DNA from: Fonsecaea monophora
Taxonomy: Eukaryota > Ascomycota > Eurotiomycetes > Chaetothyriales > Herpotrichiellaceae
Direction of reading: 5' to 3'
DNA length: 64,000 nucleotides
Assembly (NCBI RefSeq): GCF_001642475.1
Contig: NW_019174001.1
Coordinates: 111,015-175,014, forward strand
The notes below the pieces were generated by a model. It worked only from the letters and a program-made list of their open reading frames with translations, was not told the DNA's origin and did no database searches. The position numbers and the translations under genes were made by a program. Positions 33,823 to 44,793 of this stretch are shown piece after piece; position 1 is the first letter of the stretch, and every line of letters starts with the position of its first letter.

Positions 33823-36783
33823 TTGCTATGCCTCTGTCTCTGTTTCTCACGCTTCCAGGGTGATTGCACCGTTGTTTTCTATGTGCACCTATCTGTCCCC
33901 ATAGCGCAGCGCCGAGGGTTATGTAATTGAGTCCGTTCCTTCCGGTTTGCTTTTCGACGCGGGTTGAGTTGTTAGCAGGATGGCGTGCAAAGCCAATTGG
34001 GTAATTGGAGGGTTGTCAGTCTTGATGTGCGGGCAAGGATAGTATTTCAGATGAATACATTTTAAACGAGAAGAGAGAGACAGGGAAAGAGAAAAGAAGG
34101 CGAGAGGAAAACAATGACGAGGGACTGTTTGTCTTGGGCCAACTTTCTGGTTCCCCCTGCGATCGGGCTTCTCATTCTGGGCTTAGTACGAGTTGAATCG
34201 AGTACTGCTGCAGCAGCGGCGAAAAAAGGTGATAAAATGGCTATTCGAGGTTGCCAGCAGTAGTAATTAGCTAGCAAACCGCAGCCCAGTCGAGTGGTCC
34301 TTAGGGCGCAGGGTCTGGTAGTCCAATAGCGTGCAGAAGAGCCGAGTGGAGGACCCTGTGGGAGTCAGGTCCGAGTCAGGTGACCTGGAAATCTACATCC
34401 AGACAAAAGTGATTGGTCCAGACGTTGAGCAAGTGAAGAGTTGTGGGGCTCGCCCACAGTAACTTTGTGCTGACCTGACCTACTTTAGGGGCATGGGTGT
34501 GGGTTTTGACCCCGAGGGGCCATCCCCAATGGCGGCGCCTTATGGAAAGCAACTAGCGACCATATCCAGTGCAGAGCTCTTGAAGTTTAAAAGATGGAGG
34601 TTAAAGGACAGAGAGCAAGGTAGAGACAGTAACTCGTAGAATGGATGGTAATCGAAGGCGACCAAGGGATTAGTTTGTCCCCTTCCTCCGGGAGGTGTGC
34701 GTGCGCTAGGTCCCGAGCGCTGTCTGTGTTAGGCTGTGAAACACAACATGGAGGTCAGGGTGGTGGGCAATCGAGGACGATCGATCAACCACGCCAATGA
34801 TTTCTACACCTTGGTACTGCAGCAGCTGAGCAACAGGTGGGCAGGTGCGAAAATGCGCAGGGATGGCGTACGCTGGATGACGGTAAGGACGTCATTAGCT
34901 CCGAACTAGCGCCCTGCCTAGTGCTTTACTCTGGGTCTCCCCCTCTCCACCCGGGCCTATCACCGGCATGCACCGGGTAGTTTGGAGGGATCACCATCCA
35001 CATGGAATCTGGGTGCCGATCGACTGCCCGGAATAAAGTTCCAGGGGATCCACATGACACACCAACCCCAACACAACCCCCTACAAATACCTCGTACACC
35101 ACCATGAACACGCACTCGTATACGAAACATGCCTTCCAGAGGCCCTTGTGCCTCTACCCCCTTGTCTGGTTCTGTATAATGACGTATGTTTCTCGGTTGC
35201 GGGCGAGGATGTGTGGTTACCCTGTCCTCCGAAAGGGGGGTTGAAGATCGAGGCTGGGACCCTGTAGAGAAGGAGACCCGACCCATAACCCTTTGCCGGA
35301 TTGCCAGTATTAGCAGCGATCAACATCGCTTGTCACAAACACAAGACCCTCCCTCCCCGCCGCAGGGACTCCTCGAGAAAAAGGAAAAGGAATCCACAAG
35401 GAAAAGTTTCCCTCAACCCTTGATGTCTTTTCTAGCTTGCCCGCCAAGAAATTGGAATAAAATGATCCGGTTGTTTGGGGAACGACAGGATTCGTCTCAA
35501 GTCGATTGACTTACACCAAAGGAAGGGAATGGGGTTTCTATGGTCTCTTTTCCTCTGAAGGGTTTCTCTTCGCGGGAGAATTCTCGCTCTTTTCCCTCGA
35601 AGTACATCGGCATTTCTATCGCGTATTCTTTCTCGTGATAACGTGGAAATTTCATGAGGCTTGCTTGGTGTGCATGAATGTCCTGCTACATACCTACGTG
35701 GCTGAAGTGAATACGAGCAGATAGATAGAGGAGCTAATGAGGGTAGAAGACCTCGGTGATTCTGCGATCGCGATGGACAGATTGAACAACTTTTTTGGCC
35801 GCGATATTGCCCATGTCGTATTTGTTCCAACTACGACCTGCAAACCACTGTTATGGTGTCCGCGACATGTTTGTCCCCTACACCTCTCAACTTACCAAAC
35901 TGGGTAGGCAAGTAAAATAAGATTGGACGAGACCGCTCGTTTAAGGGCTGGAATCGAGACCAAACGAGAAAAACATCTAACCTGGTGCCTACCTAGGAGG
36001 TAATCAGGAAAGGTGCCCTTAGTTCCTCTCTGGCCTGCAGGACCCATGTTAATTTCCAAGCAGGTCCTTGGCCCGCCTGTGTGCGGAGGTGGTGAAGTTT
36101 GTCCGCTCCTCTGGTTGTGGGAATATTATTGATGGTCGCGCGGCGGTGTAAGGGGGCCTGGAAGATTGTTCCGGGCGGATGAAAGATCCAGGTTGGCGTT
36201 CTTACCCAGCCTACCTCCCTTTTTGTTTGTTTGTGCAAAAGCCGCACAGGATGTTTGAAGGGGGATCAGGGATAAAACGCGTAAACGAAGGGAGTCGAGG
36301 CATTGTTGTCTCTTCCGCCTTTTGTCGATCACTTTTCCTCCTCTCCTCGCCAGGGTTCATTGAGTTAAGCGACAAACTGAAATGTAGCCATTGAGATCGA
36401 GACGCCAAAGAGAAGCGGCGAGGTATTCGAGAGAGCCCTTCTACTTTGTTGGGGGTGATCAACATAGTATTATGTTTGCTAAGCTATGTCGTATTATCTC
36501 ATATTATCTCAAAATATCCCATGTCATGCCAAACGCTTGTCCACAAAGTGTCCAAATTGCAGATCTTGAAAAGGTCGAATCTAGATCCAGATCCAGATTT
36601 GCGGTAATACCATGTGCGGTGCTCGTGCAGAATAGCCCAATGCCTTGTGCGCCTGATCGCTAACATCATTCATGTGCCCACGCATCTTTCTCGCGTAAGA
36701 GGACATCGCTTAAGAGGACAAACCATGTCAAAGAAAACTCATGAGAACGAGAGTGAGTGCCGACACCTTGTCTCTGGGTTGCT
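33823..36783. other. 3-kb intergenic region
   Basis: No credible gene. Short frames on both strands have no family resemblance. One TACCTCGTAC decamer is at 35089-35098. A small frame opening at about 34748 (about 51 codons) was considered too weak to call. Confidence 0.45.
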
Positions 36784-37920
36784 CTACGCTATCCCCGTTG
36801 TAGTGGCACCGGGATCTTTTATCCGTCGCCAAATTCCAGATCTCGGGTCTTCATATCGCCAGCGCTCCTGTAGCAGGGAACTGACATTCTGCTCCAGCCT
36901 TTGCCGTATGCCCTCCACCTTGACATCGTCCATCTGCAACTCGGACAGTTGGCCTTCGGTGGTGAGGAACACCACACTGTGTGCAATCAGCGACCACGAC
37001 GTCTCGCATTCGTTCCACGGATCATGAATGTCTATCGCGCCGCCCGCCAGCTCGATCTCGTCGCGGAACACCGTGCTGTGCGGCTCTGGACACAGCTTGA
37101 CGAACAGCCGCCGGAGCCGTCGCATCTTGCGCACACTTTTGAGCACTTCGTCTACGTGGTTGTAGAAGGGGAAGATGGATATGAAGTCGAAACTCAATAG
37201 GTTGTTGAACAGCGCATCTCCAGCAGCCGAGTTGTTGGAGTGCAGCGCCGTTAGCAGAGACGGCGTTCGCCGCAAGAAAAATTCGTAGGTCGTGTACGCC
37301 AACAGGCTGGACCCTTCGTTAACAACCATGTTTTGCCATGGTCGCGCAACTAGGAAATTCGGAAGATCATCGTAGTCGATCGGCGTCCGGGCGGCTTCTA
37401 GAGTCTGGTCAAGCCGGAGGATTTGGAAGGCCATGTCAAAGGCCCAGGCGTCGCTGGTCCACGAACAGATCCCCGTCAGCTCGGTTAGGATCTCGGGAGC
37501 GGCAACGATACCGAAGCGGGTCGCAGGAACTTCGTTGAGCAAGCGTGCCCACCAGGCTGGATGAATGTGGTTGTAATGGCCTGGCACGTGGGCGACAACA
37601 CTGACGACATATTGGTTCAGGTTATGCCTCTTGAGGAAGGAGAGAAAGTCGCTCAGTAGTAGCGGATGGAGCACGGAGTGCTTGAAGAGGACGGGGAGAG
37701 TAAGGGTGCGGAGAAGGCGGCACGTCAATGTCAAGTTCTTCAGGGCATGCTGGCGGTGCAATGATGTTGGGATGCTGGTCAACTCGATGCCTGCCTCAGA
37801 CTCGAAGGGAATCAGACCCGACTTGGGTTTCTGCAAGATGTCGGCATCAAAGGGGCTGGGGGCGTCGAGGAATGAGATGATGCGGCTGAGGATCTCGTTG
37901 GGGTGTTGGAGGAAATTCAT
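36784..37920 (-). CDS. F-box-like hypothetical protein (378 aa)
   Basis: The N-terminus reads MNFLQHPNEILSRIISFLD, which fits a divergent F-box (P-x-E-[IL]-x2-x-I-x2-[FY]-L); a second helix-like patch is at NLTLTCRLLRTLTLPVLFKH (about 62-81). F-box proteins of this kind usually bridge Skp1 to substrates for ubiquitination. The remainder is Leu-rich and helical without regular LRR units; the C-terminal RRLRRLFVKLCPEP and WSLIAHSVVF segments resemble other fungal F-box-like orphans. No intron. Upstream lies a divergent 0.9-kb gap to the MetE-like gene. Substrate unknown; I infer the F-box from short motif similarity only. Confidence 0.6.
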   Translation of the reverse strand: MNFLQHPNEILSRIISFLDAPSPFDADILQKPKSGLIPFESEAGIELTSIPTSLHRQHALKNLTLTCRLLRTLTLPVLFKHSVLHPLLLSDFLSFLKRHNLNQYVVSVVAHVPGHYNHIHPAWWARLLNEVPATRFGIVAAPEILTELTGICSWTSDAWAFDMAFQILRLDQTLEAARTPIDYDDLPNFLVARPWQNMVVNEGSSLLAYTTYEFFLRRTPSLLTALHSNNSAAGDALFNNLLSFDFISIFPFYNHVDEVLKSVRKMRRLRRLFVKLCPEPHSTVFRDEIELAGGAIDIHDPWNECETSWSLIAHSVVFLTTEGQLSELQMDDVKVEGIRQRLEQNVSSLLQERWRYEDPRSGIWRRIKDPGATTTGIA

Positions 37921-38852
37921 CTGTGTTAAGTTGTCGTTGATCTCGCTGCTCTTGAAGGTTCAGATGTCAGATATGCTCGCGTGCACTGGACGGAGATGCG
38001 ATCAATGACGGGGAACAGTTCCGTTTCCCAGGGGCAAGTGAGACAGCCTGACAGCCGACTCACTCGATGTCTCAAGATGACATTTACCTGCTGTCTGATG
38101 GTCAGCGGTAACACGATCGATGATCACAAGGTGGACAAGTATGTGTAGGTGTCGTCTTGGTCTCATTTCATTGCCGTCGTTGAACTCGGACAGACTTCTA
38201 GACCCGACCTGAGACACAGGGCTCACCTTGGAGATGTCCCTGCAGCCTTTAGTTCTTGGGTCCTTTAAGTAGGAGTGTTGATTGGCCCGGGTGGACAAAT
38301 ATAGGCGGAGACTCTGAGCAGGGAGAGACACTGACCAAGTCGTGTTTGTCATTCTCCTCGCCAACGCCACCATCGCCATCGTCGTCACACTTTCCCCGCA
38401 GGACGCAGGCTCATTTCCTCCCTGCAATCTACCCCTCTTTCACTGCCACGACTTGCCTCCTGTGCCTGTGCCTCTCCTCATCTCAACAGACCACCATTCT
38501 CCACGCCGTAATTGTACCAGACTCGTCTCCAGGCGCCTCAGGCCCAGCGATTGGCCTGATGTTTCTTGCCTGACTCTTTACCACAACCACACAACCAACC
38601 CTGAAAACTTTTTGCCCAGGCGCGGGGTAAGGGTGTCGTTGTTGGCGCTTTGTGTACAAAAGGTTTGTTTACGTAGCCAGTTCTTCTTCCGCACTGTCCA
38701 GAATAGCTCGTATAAGCTACTTGTCCAGTGAGAGATAGTTTTCCTGCGCCGTAGTGTTTGAGGGACAGCTTGTCAAGTACAAGAACCACGAGATCCTACG
38801 CTCATCCATATCTCCAGAAACTACAGTTCAACACGCCTACCTGACAGCTACC
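37921..38852. promoter_or_regulatory. Divergent promoter region, F-box-like gene and MetE-like gene
   Basis: A gap of 932 bp between head-to-head starts. It is CT/CA-rich from about 38340 to 38520 on the side of the MetE-like gene. No clear coding potential. Confidence 0.4.
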
Positions 38853-40153
38853 ATGTCCTTCCCTCTGCACCGTAACCCGCCCTTTCGCGCCGAACACCTT
38901 GGCTCCCTCCTGCGCACTGACAAGCTGCTCGACACGCGCCATGCCTGGGAGGCCGGGAAGGCGTCGGCTGAAGCTCTGCAGGAGATCGAGGACGTCGACA
39001 TCAAGGACATCGTGAAGCTACAGCTCGAGCTGGGGTTCCAAGCCCTCACCGATGGCGAATACAGAAGACATATGTTCTGGGGATCATTTTTCCCCGGGCT
39101 AGAGGGAATGACCGAGATTGAACACCCGGATCCAGACCTCTTCCGTATGTATATCCCAGACATCGCCGCCTTCACGGAGGAGGGCTACAAACCCGGCGAG
39201 ACGGTGTTGTGCACGGGCAAGATCAGGCACAAGGGCAGCACCTACACCGCCCAATTTGACTTCCTCAAAGGACTCGTACCCCAGTCCCAGTGGAAGAACC
39301 TCAAGCTCACCCTTGCCGCCCCTAACTGGTATCATCTCAGGTACAAGCAGGGTAAAGCGTATCCCGCCGACGTGTACAAGAACGATGATGAGTACTTTGC
39401 CGACATTGCCAAGGCGTACCAAGAGGAACTGAGAATTTTGTACGACCATGGATTGAGAAATGTGCAGTTTGATGATCCCAATTTGGCTTGTAAGTGGGCA
39501 GGTTGAAATCCACTCTGTAGTGTCAACCACTGGCGTGGAGACGTTTCCAGCATGAATTGACGCTTTTATTTTCTCGTACAGATTTCTGCTCCGAAGCCAT
39601 GATCGCTGGTTGGGGAAAAGACCCTCTAAACACCTACTCCACCGACGAGCTTCTCGCCAAGTACATCGACCTGTACAATGCATGCATCTCTCAAATTCCC
39701 TCAGACATGCATGTCGGCGTCCACCTCTGTCGGGGCAACTTTGTCAACTCGCGCCACTTCTCCGAGGGTGGCTACGACCGTATCGCCACCCTACTCTTCC
39801 AGAAGCTCAACATGCATACGTATTACCTGGAATACGACACCCCGCGGGCTGGCGGCTTTGAACCGCTACAGCACCTGCCCAAGAACAAGAACGTCATTCT
39901 GGGTGTGGTGACAAGTAAATTTCCCAAGATGGAGGACGAGGAAGAGATGGTGAAGCGGATCAAAGAGGCTGCCGGCTGGATGTGCAAGGGTACGGGGGAG
40001 AGTGAGAAAGAAGCTCTCAACAGGTGTGGTGTCAGTCCGCAGTGCGGGTTTGCGAGCCATTCGAGCGGTAACGCAGTCAAGAGAGCGGATATGGTCGAGA
40101 AGTTGAAGTTGGTGAGGAGGATTGCGGATCGCATCTGGCCTGGGGAGCCGTAA
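38853..40153 (+). CDS. MetE C-terminal-type methyltransferase-like protein (402 aa)
   Basis: Related to the catalytic half of cobalamin-independent methionine synthase (Meth_synt_2, UROD/MetE-like fold). Two exons, 38853-39489 and 39582-40153; the 92-nt intron (GTAAGT...GTACAG) joins ...DDPNLA to YFCSEAMIAGWG. The four zinc ligands of MetE have plausible counterparts: H260 and C262 (VHLCRGN), E296 (YYLEYD) and C367 (PQCGFAS). Other family blocks are LTDGEYRR, EYDTPRAGGFEPL and LGVVTSKFPKME. At 402 aa it lacks the N-terminal duplicated half of true MetE (about 750 aa), so it is not the standard methionine synthase. The methyl donor and thiol substrate are unknown. Start chosen at CTACCATGTCC, just before the conserved RAEHLGSLLR. 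Confidence 0.85.
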
Positions 40154-40568
40154 CTGGGAGAATCCAAGAGATTGTCGATACTCGGCAGAACTTGCTTGGA
40201 CCGAGACGTCGAGGATCACGTTCTGGTCGAAAGGGGCCTTTTGACGGGGACCGCATGAACGAGTTGGGCTTCAACAGTCCCGGACGCGGAGTATAGATCA
40301 AAAGTTGACGGTCGACTTTGCTGCGTATGAAATCACTTGGGGAGTTGCATTCAACACCGCTCTGAGTAGTAAATAATGAGCATCGAAGAGCTTTCTCATG
40401 TCCTGGCTAGCGAGATTTTGGGAAGAAATTTCCGACAATACTTCGTAAAATGTCTCTCTGCAATTCACCAGCAACAATAGCCGTCTCCTGGTTTGAACCT
40501 AGGATATATCACACTTCAGTGCTTGTGCGTTCGAGACACTCGATCTCCTCGGTAAATGAGGCTGCGGA
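40154..40568. other. Short intergenic region between convergent genes
   Basis: A 415-bp stretch. It contains a minus-strand GGTTCAAACC box near 40490 resembling a tRNA B box, but no matching A box or acceptor stem was found. No gene called. Confidence 0.5.
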
Positions 40569-41963
40569 TCAGCGACCATCGTTTCGAGCACCAACGGCAT
40601 GATCGGCCAAATCTTTCGACGGTCTCCCTTGGTCCTCCATGTGTTGGAGCAACCTGGTTGCAGTAGCGACGGTAATGTCATGGTGCTTTGTTGTGGCGGC
40701 CGGGTTCGTCACGTGGATAGCCCAGCGCGTGAGGATCTCGTCATCCGCGGGGACTTGCTCCGCGGCGTTGTCCAGCAGGAGGGAAATGATGCTTCCTTGC
40801 AGGTCTGTCCCTTTCGTGGGGTCTTGTCCTCTTTCGCATACCAGGTGGAACAGTCGCAACGGCAGTGGTTGGTCCGGGTATTCATGCTTCACGATCGAGT
40901 TATATACGTCGATCAGCACTTCAAGAGCCATTCTGTTACCCTCTCGGACGGCATTCGCCATGCCCTCGAATGTTGCTTGCGGCGAAGGACCCCTCCGGAT
41001 GGGACCCCAGTCCTTGTTGTCCGGCAGGCTGCTATCTCTGATGTCCAGGGCTCGGAGCAACAGCTGGAGGAGTCCGATATCCCTGTACGTCCATGTTTTT
41101 CGGCGGACGAGGTATTCTGGAATGATGTGTACTGCGAGTACACTCTCCATCAAACGCTCGAGCCAGACCTCTTTAGGTTGTGGCTGAGACCGGACCGGGA
41201 GGTCTGAGAGATATGTAGTCTTGATGAATAGGGATGGTGATGTATTTATGCTATCATATGTCACTTCCCCAAGCCAATGTATGTCTGGAATGGCTAACCC
41301 AAAGCTCAAGTACTCTTGCATGCCGATTTTATCGTCAATCGCTGGGAGAAGGATATCGAGGTCGGGAAGCTGGGTAGATTGACCACCTCGCGTCCAGAGG
41401 ATCCCTGCAGATCTTGCAGCTGTCAGCAGCTCTCTTTCACGGTGCCAGTGTCGGACCATGGCCAATCTGTTCAGCGCCGGGATGCAAGACTGGAGAAATT
41501 CGGGAGTGCACCATCTGGTGACCAATATGGCTTCCTGTAGACGTCGCTGTTCGTCGAATCCAATCAATCTGAAAGTTGCAGGCGAGAAGTGGCGAGTCTC
41601 CACGTAACTCATTTCATCTGCTTCAAAAAAGGCGAATAGAACCAGTACAGAATAGACGGAAGGTCTTGACAGAGCTCTGGCTAGATGTACCGATGCCCTG
41701 GGGAGATTCAACTCCAAGCAATGGAAAAAGATCTGCTCGATGATCTCCACTGGCAGTGATTCGAGAGCGGATACTTTCTTTCGAGGTTTGATCTCTCCGG
41801 TGAGCTGTTCGTGGACAAGGTTGGCTCGTAGGGTTCGAGCTGTGCGAGAAGGCTTGAGTTGGTTTACTCGTTTCATAGGTCGTCCTCGTCTATGCCGAAC
41901 ACCATCGTTGGGGTCTGAGGTCGTGTCTCCGCCACGACGCATGTGCTTCCGAGGCATCAACAT
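40569..41963 (-). CDS. F-box-like hypothetical protein with AT-hook-like N-terminus (464 aa)
   Basis: Residues 65-100 (SALESLPVEIIEQIFFHCLE, then NLPRASVHLARALSRPSVY) match the F-box-like opening of a large group of uncharacterised filamentous-fungal proteins (L-x2-LP-x-E-[IL]-x2-x-I-F). The N-terminal 60 residues are strongly basic and include HRRGRPMKR (residues 24-32), which has the G-R-P core of an AT-hook. The remaining about 360 residues are helical, without recognised repeats. One exon. It points toward the MetE-like gene, so that gene sits between two F-box-like genes. An adaptor role in ubiquitin ligation is only inferred. Confidence 0.6.
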   Translation of the reverse strand: MLMPRKHMRRGGDTTSDPNDGVRHRRGRPMKRVNQLKPSRTARTLRANLVHEQLTGEIKPRKKVSALESLPVEIIEQIFFHCLELNLPRASVHLARALSRPSVYSVLVLFAFFEADEMSYVETRHFSPATFRLIGFDEQRRLQEAILVTRWCTPEFLQSCIPALNRLAMVRHWHRERELLTAARSAGILWTRGGQSTQLPDLDILLPAIDDKIGMQEYLSFGLAIPDIHWLGEVTYDSINTSPSLFIKTTYLSDLPVRSQPQPKEVWLERLMESVLAVHIIPEYLVRRKTWTYRDIGLLQLLLRALDIRDSSLPDNKDWGPIRRGPSPQATFEGMANAVREGNRMALEVLIDVYNSIVKHEYPDQPLPLRLFHLVCERGQDPTKGTDLQGSIISLLLDNAAEQVPADDEILTRWAIHVTNPAATTKHHDITVATATRLLQHMEDQGRPSKDLADHAVGARNDGR

Positions 41964-43950
41964 CTTGATTTACTGAGGCAAATCACGAGGGCCAGCGGGT
42001 GACAGGCTGAGATATTCGCAGATAGGGAGCGCGTTGACATCAAGGAATGGATACACGTTCGATCACCAGGTTGAGAGGCTCTCAGGTTGCCTTGTGGAAC
42101 CAGGAAAGTCTGTGACACTAATGCCTTGGCAAAAACTTGCTGTGGTTTGTCATTGCAAATTGACTTACATCACCTTCCGTGTCGTCCACTCGTTGCGAAA
42201 CCCTCGTTTGTCGACGAAGCTACAATATGTACCTCGTCAATATCCTCACTTGTGAGGTCCTGCATATAATTTCACGATGCTCGCTCAAGTCGAGAGATTG
42301 GCGACGCTTTCACGAACCGTTGAAACGTCCAGGGTCTTCGACAAACAAGCTCAGCACCAAACACTCTCTGCCAGAACTGGGTGATTCTGTGCAGTGCTGA
42401 GAGCTGTGAGAGCGCAGGTGGCTCGCCAACGCCAGTCGTGAAGGACTCCCAACATCATAACTCCCTCTGGCATCCAGGCTAACTCATGCATCTCTTTTCT
42501 TCCTCGTACTCGTACAACAAAATGCTCCCTCCACCAGCCCTGCGACGCGTTCGACGCTGGCACTGACATGAAAAGAACTTGAGGTTCGCGAACCCACCGA
42601 AAAAGCAATCTACGAGTATACCAGTGTCATAGACGCATGTGCCACGTGGGGACTTTGGACTTTTTGTCGGGCGGGTGGTGGTGGTCCTTTTCGCCTGGCG
42701 CACGAGGGCGGGAAGCTTTCCCACACAAAACTTTTGTGAGACTTTTGTTCGGATGTTACCAGCGAGGACCGCCGCGGGAAAAGGGGGACGGCAGTGCATT
42801 TCAATGCAAAAGGTAACATGCATGGCCCACATGTCCTCGTACATGCTGTCGACAACGACGCCAGGCAGACTCTACTCGGTACGTATAAGTACATACCTAC
42901 CAAGGTAGCCTAGGTAGTACCGTACCTGGTACCTACCTAGCTATATCCACACCGCAAAGACCGCACTTGATCGGTTAGTTGGTTCCATGCGCATCAAGAT
43001 TGCCTTGGCCCTAACGCAAGGTAGGACACAACGAGCAGGTACTCCGTATGCACTCATGCTTGGGCGTCGGGTCGGTGTCAACGGAGGTCCACAAGAAAAG
43101 ATTCGTGAGGCTGAAAGAGACACTACTTGTACGACTCGACGAGTAGGTTGATACCTAAATGCCAAGAGGTAAGGCGCACTTTGAACTATGTGTAGATGAT
43201 TCGAGGAGGGAGGAGGGAGGAGGGAGGGGAAGGTTCGGGGCCTCCACCAGGGCCAGCTTCTCCCATGGAGCAATAGGCAGGCAGGGAAAATGCGGACCAT
43301 GAATAAAATGTGGGTTTGTTTGTGGAGGACACGTCGTGGGCAATTCTAGGTGCCCAGGTAGATATGCACTTCCACCTTGTCGGAGTGCGATACCTGTCCT
43401 TATCGACTGCACTTGGACACATGGACGGAGAGGCTCAACAGGCTGGATTCGGCCACCTGACGTTAACGTCACGGGTGGGATCTACTTGTAGTTATCGTAG
43501 GTAATCGAGTCCAACAAATACGCGGCTCGCACGATATGTACGAGGTGTCAAGTATATCGTCAGATTCGCCACCTGCGGCGGATCTGGGGTGCATGGTCAT
43601 CGCAACTGGGGCTTGCACCGTGTTTGATTCGTGGAAAACATGACAAAGACCTCATACACATCACACGACCACAAAATCACTAAAACCACAAACCACGAAC
43701 GAATTCCTCACTGCCTTGACCAAAGATCCTTGTCCACCCCGGAATGGTCCAGCCGTTTCGGAGGTAGCGATATCTCCCGGGGTCACAAACAACTCGACTT
43801 GGTTCGTAAACTCATCGGTGATGTGTCATCCATCATCACCTGGATCCCATTTTCTATAATGACACATAATATCGTGAATAGAACCCCCAAAAATGCCAGA
43901 GTTGCCTCCCTGAATAATTCCCGCCCGTGTGTGTTGCAAACCCGTCTCAG
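41964..43950. other. 2-kb intergenic region with motif island and G-rich repeats
   Basis: No supported gene. About 42880-43160 carries the GTAC/CCTAGG/ACTCCGTA word set (for example GTACCTGGTACC and CCTACCTAG near 42920). A GGAGGGA-type purine repeat is at about 43200-43230. The remainder shows nothing recognisable. Confidence 0.5.
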
Positions 43951-44793
43951 TCAGCCCTTGTGTCTTTCGTGACTGTGCCGCCGTCCGTCATGACGACCAT
44001 GACTGTGGCCCCGCTCGTGCGAATCCACGTCCCGACTGTGACTTCGCGAACGACTGTGGCTGTTTTTCCTGCGGTATTCCTTCTCCCAGCGTTCCTGCTC
44101 GCGCTCCCTCTTTTCCTCTCGCCATTTTCTGTGTTTTCCATAGTCCTTGCCACCGACCCATCCCACTAATGCGCCGCCCACGGTCCCGAGCCCCGGGAAA
44201 AGCAAATCGCCTATCAGCCCGCCACCAGCGGCACCGAGAAACCCGTCGGCCGCGGTCGATCGCGAGTGATCCGATATGCGGCGGCTTCGCTCCTTGTGCT
44301 TTCTTCTGTTGGGCTCAGGATCTGAGGAATAGCCAGAGCCAGAGGGGTCATTGTGCGACGGTCTGTGCTGCGGACGATTGTGAGGTAGTCCATAAGGCTG
44401 TTGGTAGGCCTGAGGTACGTATGGACCTGGAGGATATGGAGACAATTGCTGCCCGGGGTTGGCTTGGAAGTTGGGTTGATTGAGAGGGTATGTTGTTTGG
44501 CTTGAAAGGGAAGGTCGATGCTGTCCAGCCCCTACAGATGATGGAGCGAAGTGGACTTTCGGTTCATTATTGATAGATTGGTAGGCAGGAGGAGGAGCAT
44601 GGGGAGGTGGACCATATGGAGAAGGCGGTTGAACACCAAACTGTGGACTGAGATGGCTCGTTTGACCTGGTTGATAATTGAACCCAGCCTGTGAGGAGTG
44701 TACTCTCTGAGGTTGTGGAGGCACATAGGGCCCATTGTTGTGTTGTTCCAGCGGAGGCCTGGGGCTTGCTGTAAAATACTCTGCGGCTGCCAT
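43951..44793 (-). CDS. Pro/Gln-rich glycine-zipper protein with Arg/Ser/His-rich tail (280 aa)
   Basis: Three parts are visible. Residues 1-160 are Pro/Gln/Tyr-rich low complexity (PYVPPQPQ, YGPPPHAPPPAYQS). Residues 184-216 form a glycine-zipper hairpin (GFLGAAGGGLIGDLLFPGLG, then TVGGALVGWVGG), the kind of two-helix membrane-inserting unit found in Rick_17kDa/glycine-zipper families. Residues 218-280 are a charged helix (KWREEKREREQERWEKEYRR) followed by an Arg/Ser/His-rich tail. Such proteins are common and uncharacterised in filamentous ascomycetes. No intron. Possible membrane insertion or self-assembly is inferred from the zipper; no enzymatic motif is present. Confidence 0.75.
   Translation of the reverse strand: MAAAEYFTASPRPPLEQHNNGPYVPPQPQRVHSSQAGFNYQPGQTSHLSPQFGVQPPSPYGPPPHAPPPAYQSINNEPKVHFAPSSVGAGQHRPSLSSQTTYPLNQPNFQANPGQQLSPYPPGPYVPQAYQQPYGLPHNRPQHRPSHNDPSGSGYSSDPEPNRRKHKERSRRISDHSRSTAADGFLGAAGGGLIGDLLFPGLGTVGGALVGWVGGKDYGKHRKWREEKREREQERWEKEYRRKNSHSRSRSHSRDVDSHERGHSHGRHDGRRHSHERHKG

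Noticed and set aside
40480..40570. Minus-strand tRNA-like element with GGTTCAAACC B-box
   Set aside because: No A box at the right distance, T-stem does not pair, and no 7-bp acceptor stem could be formed.
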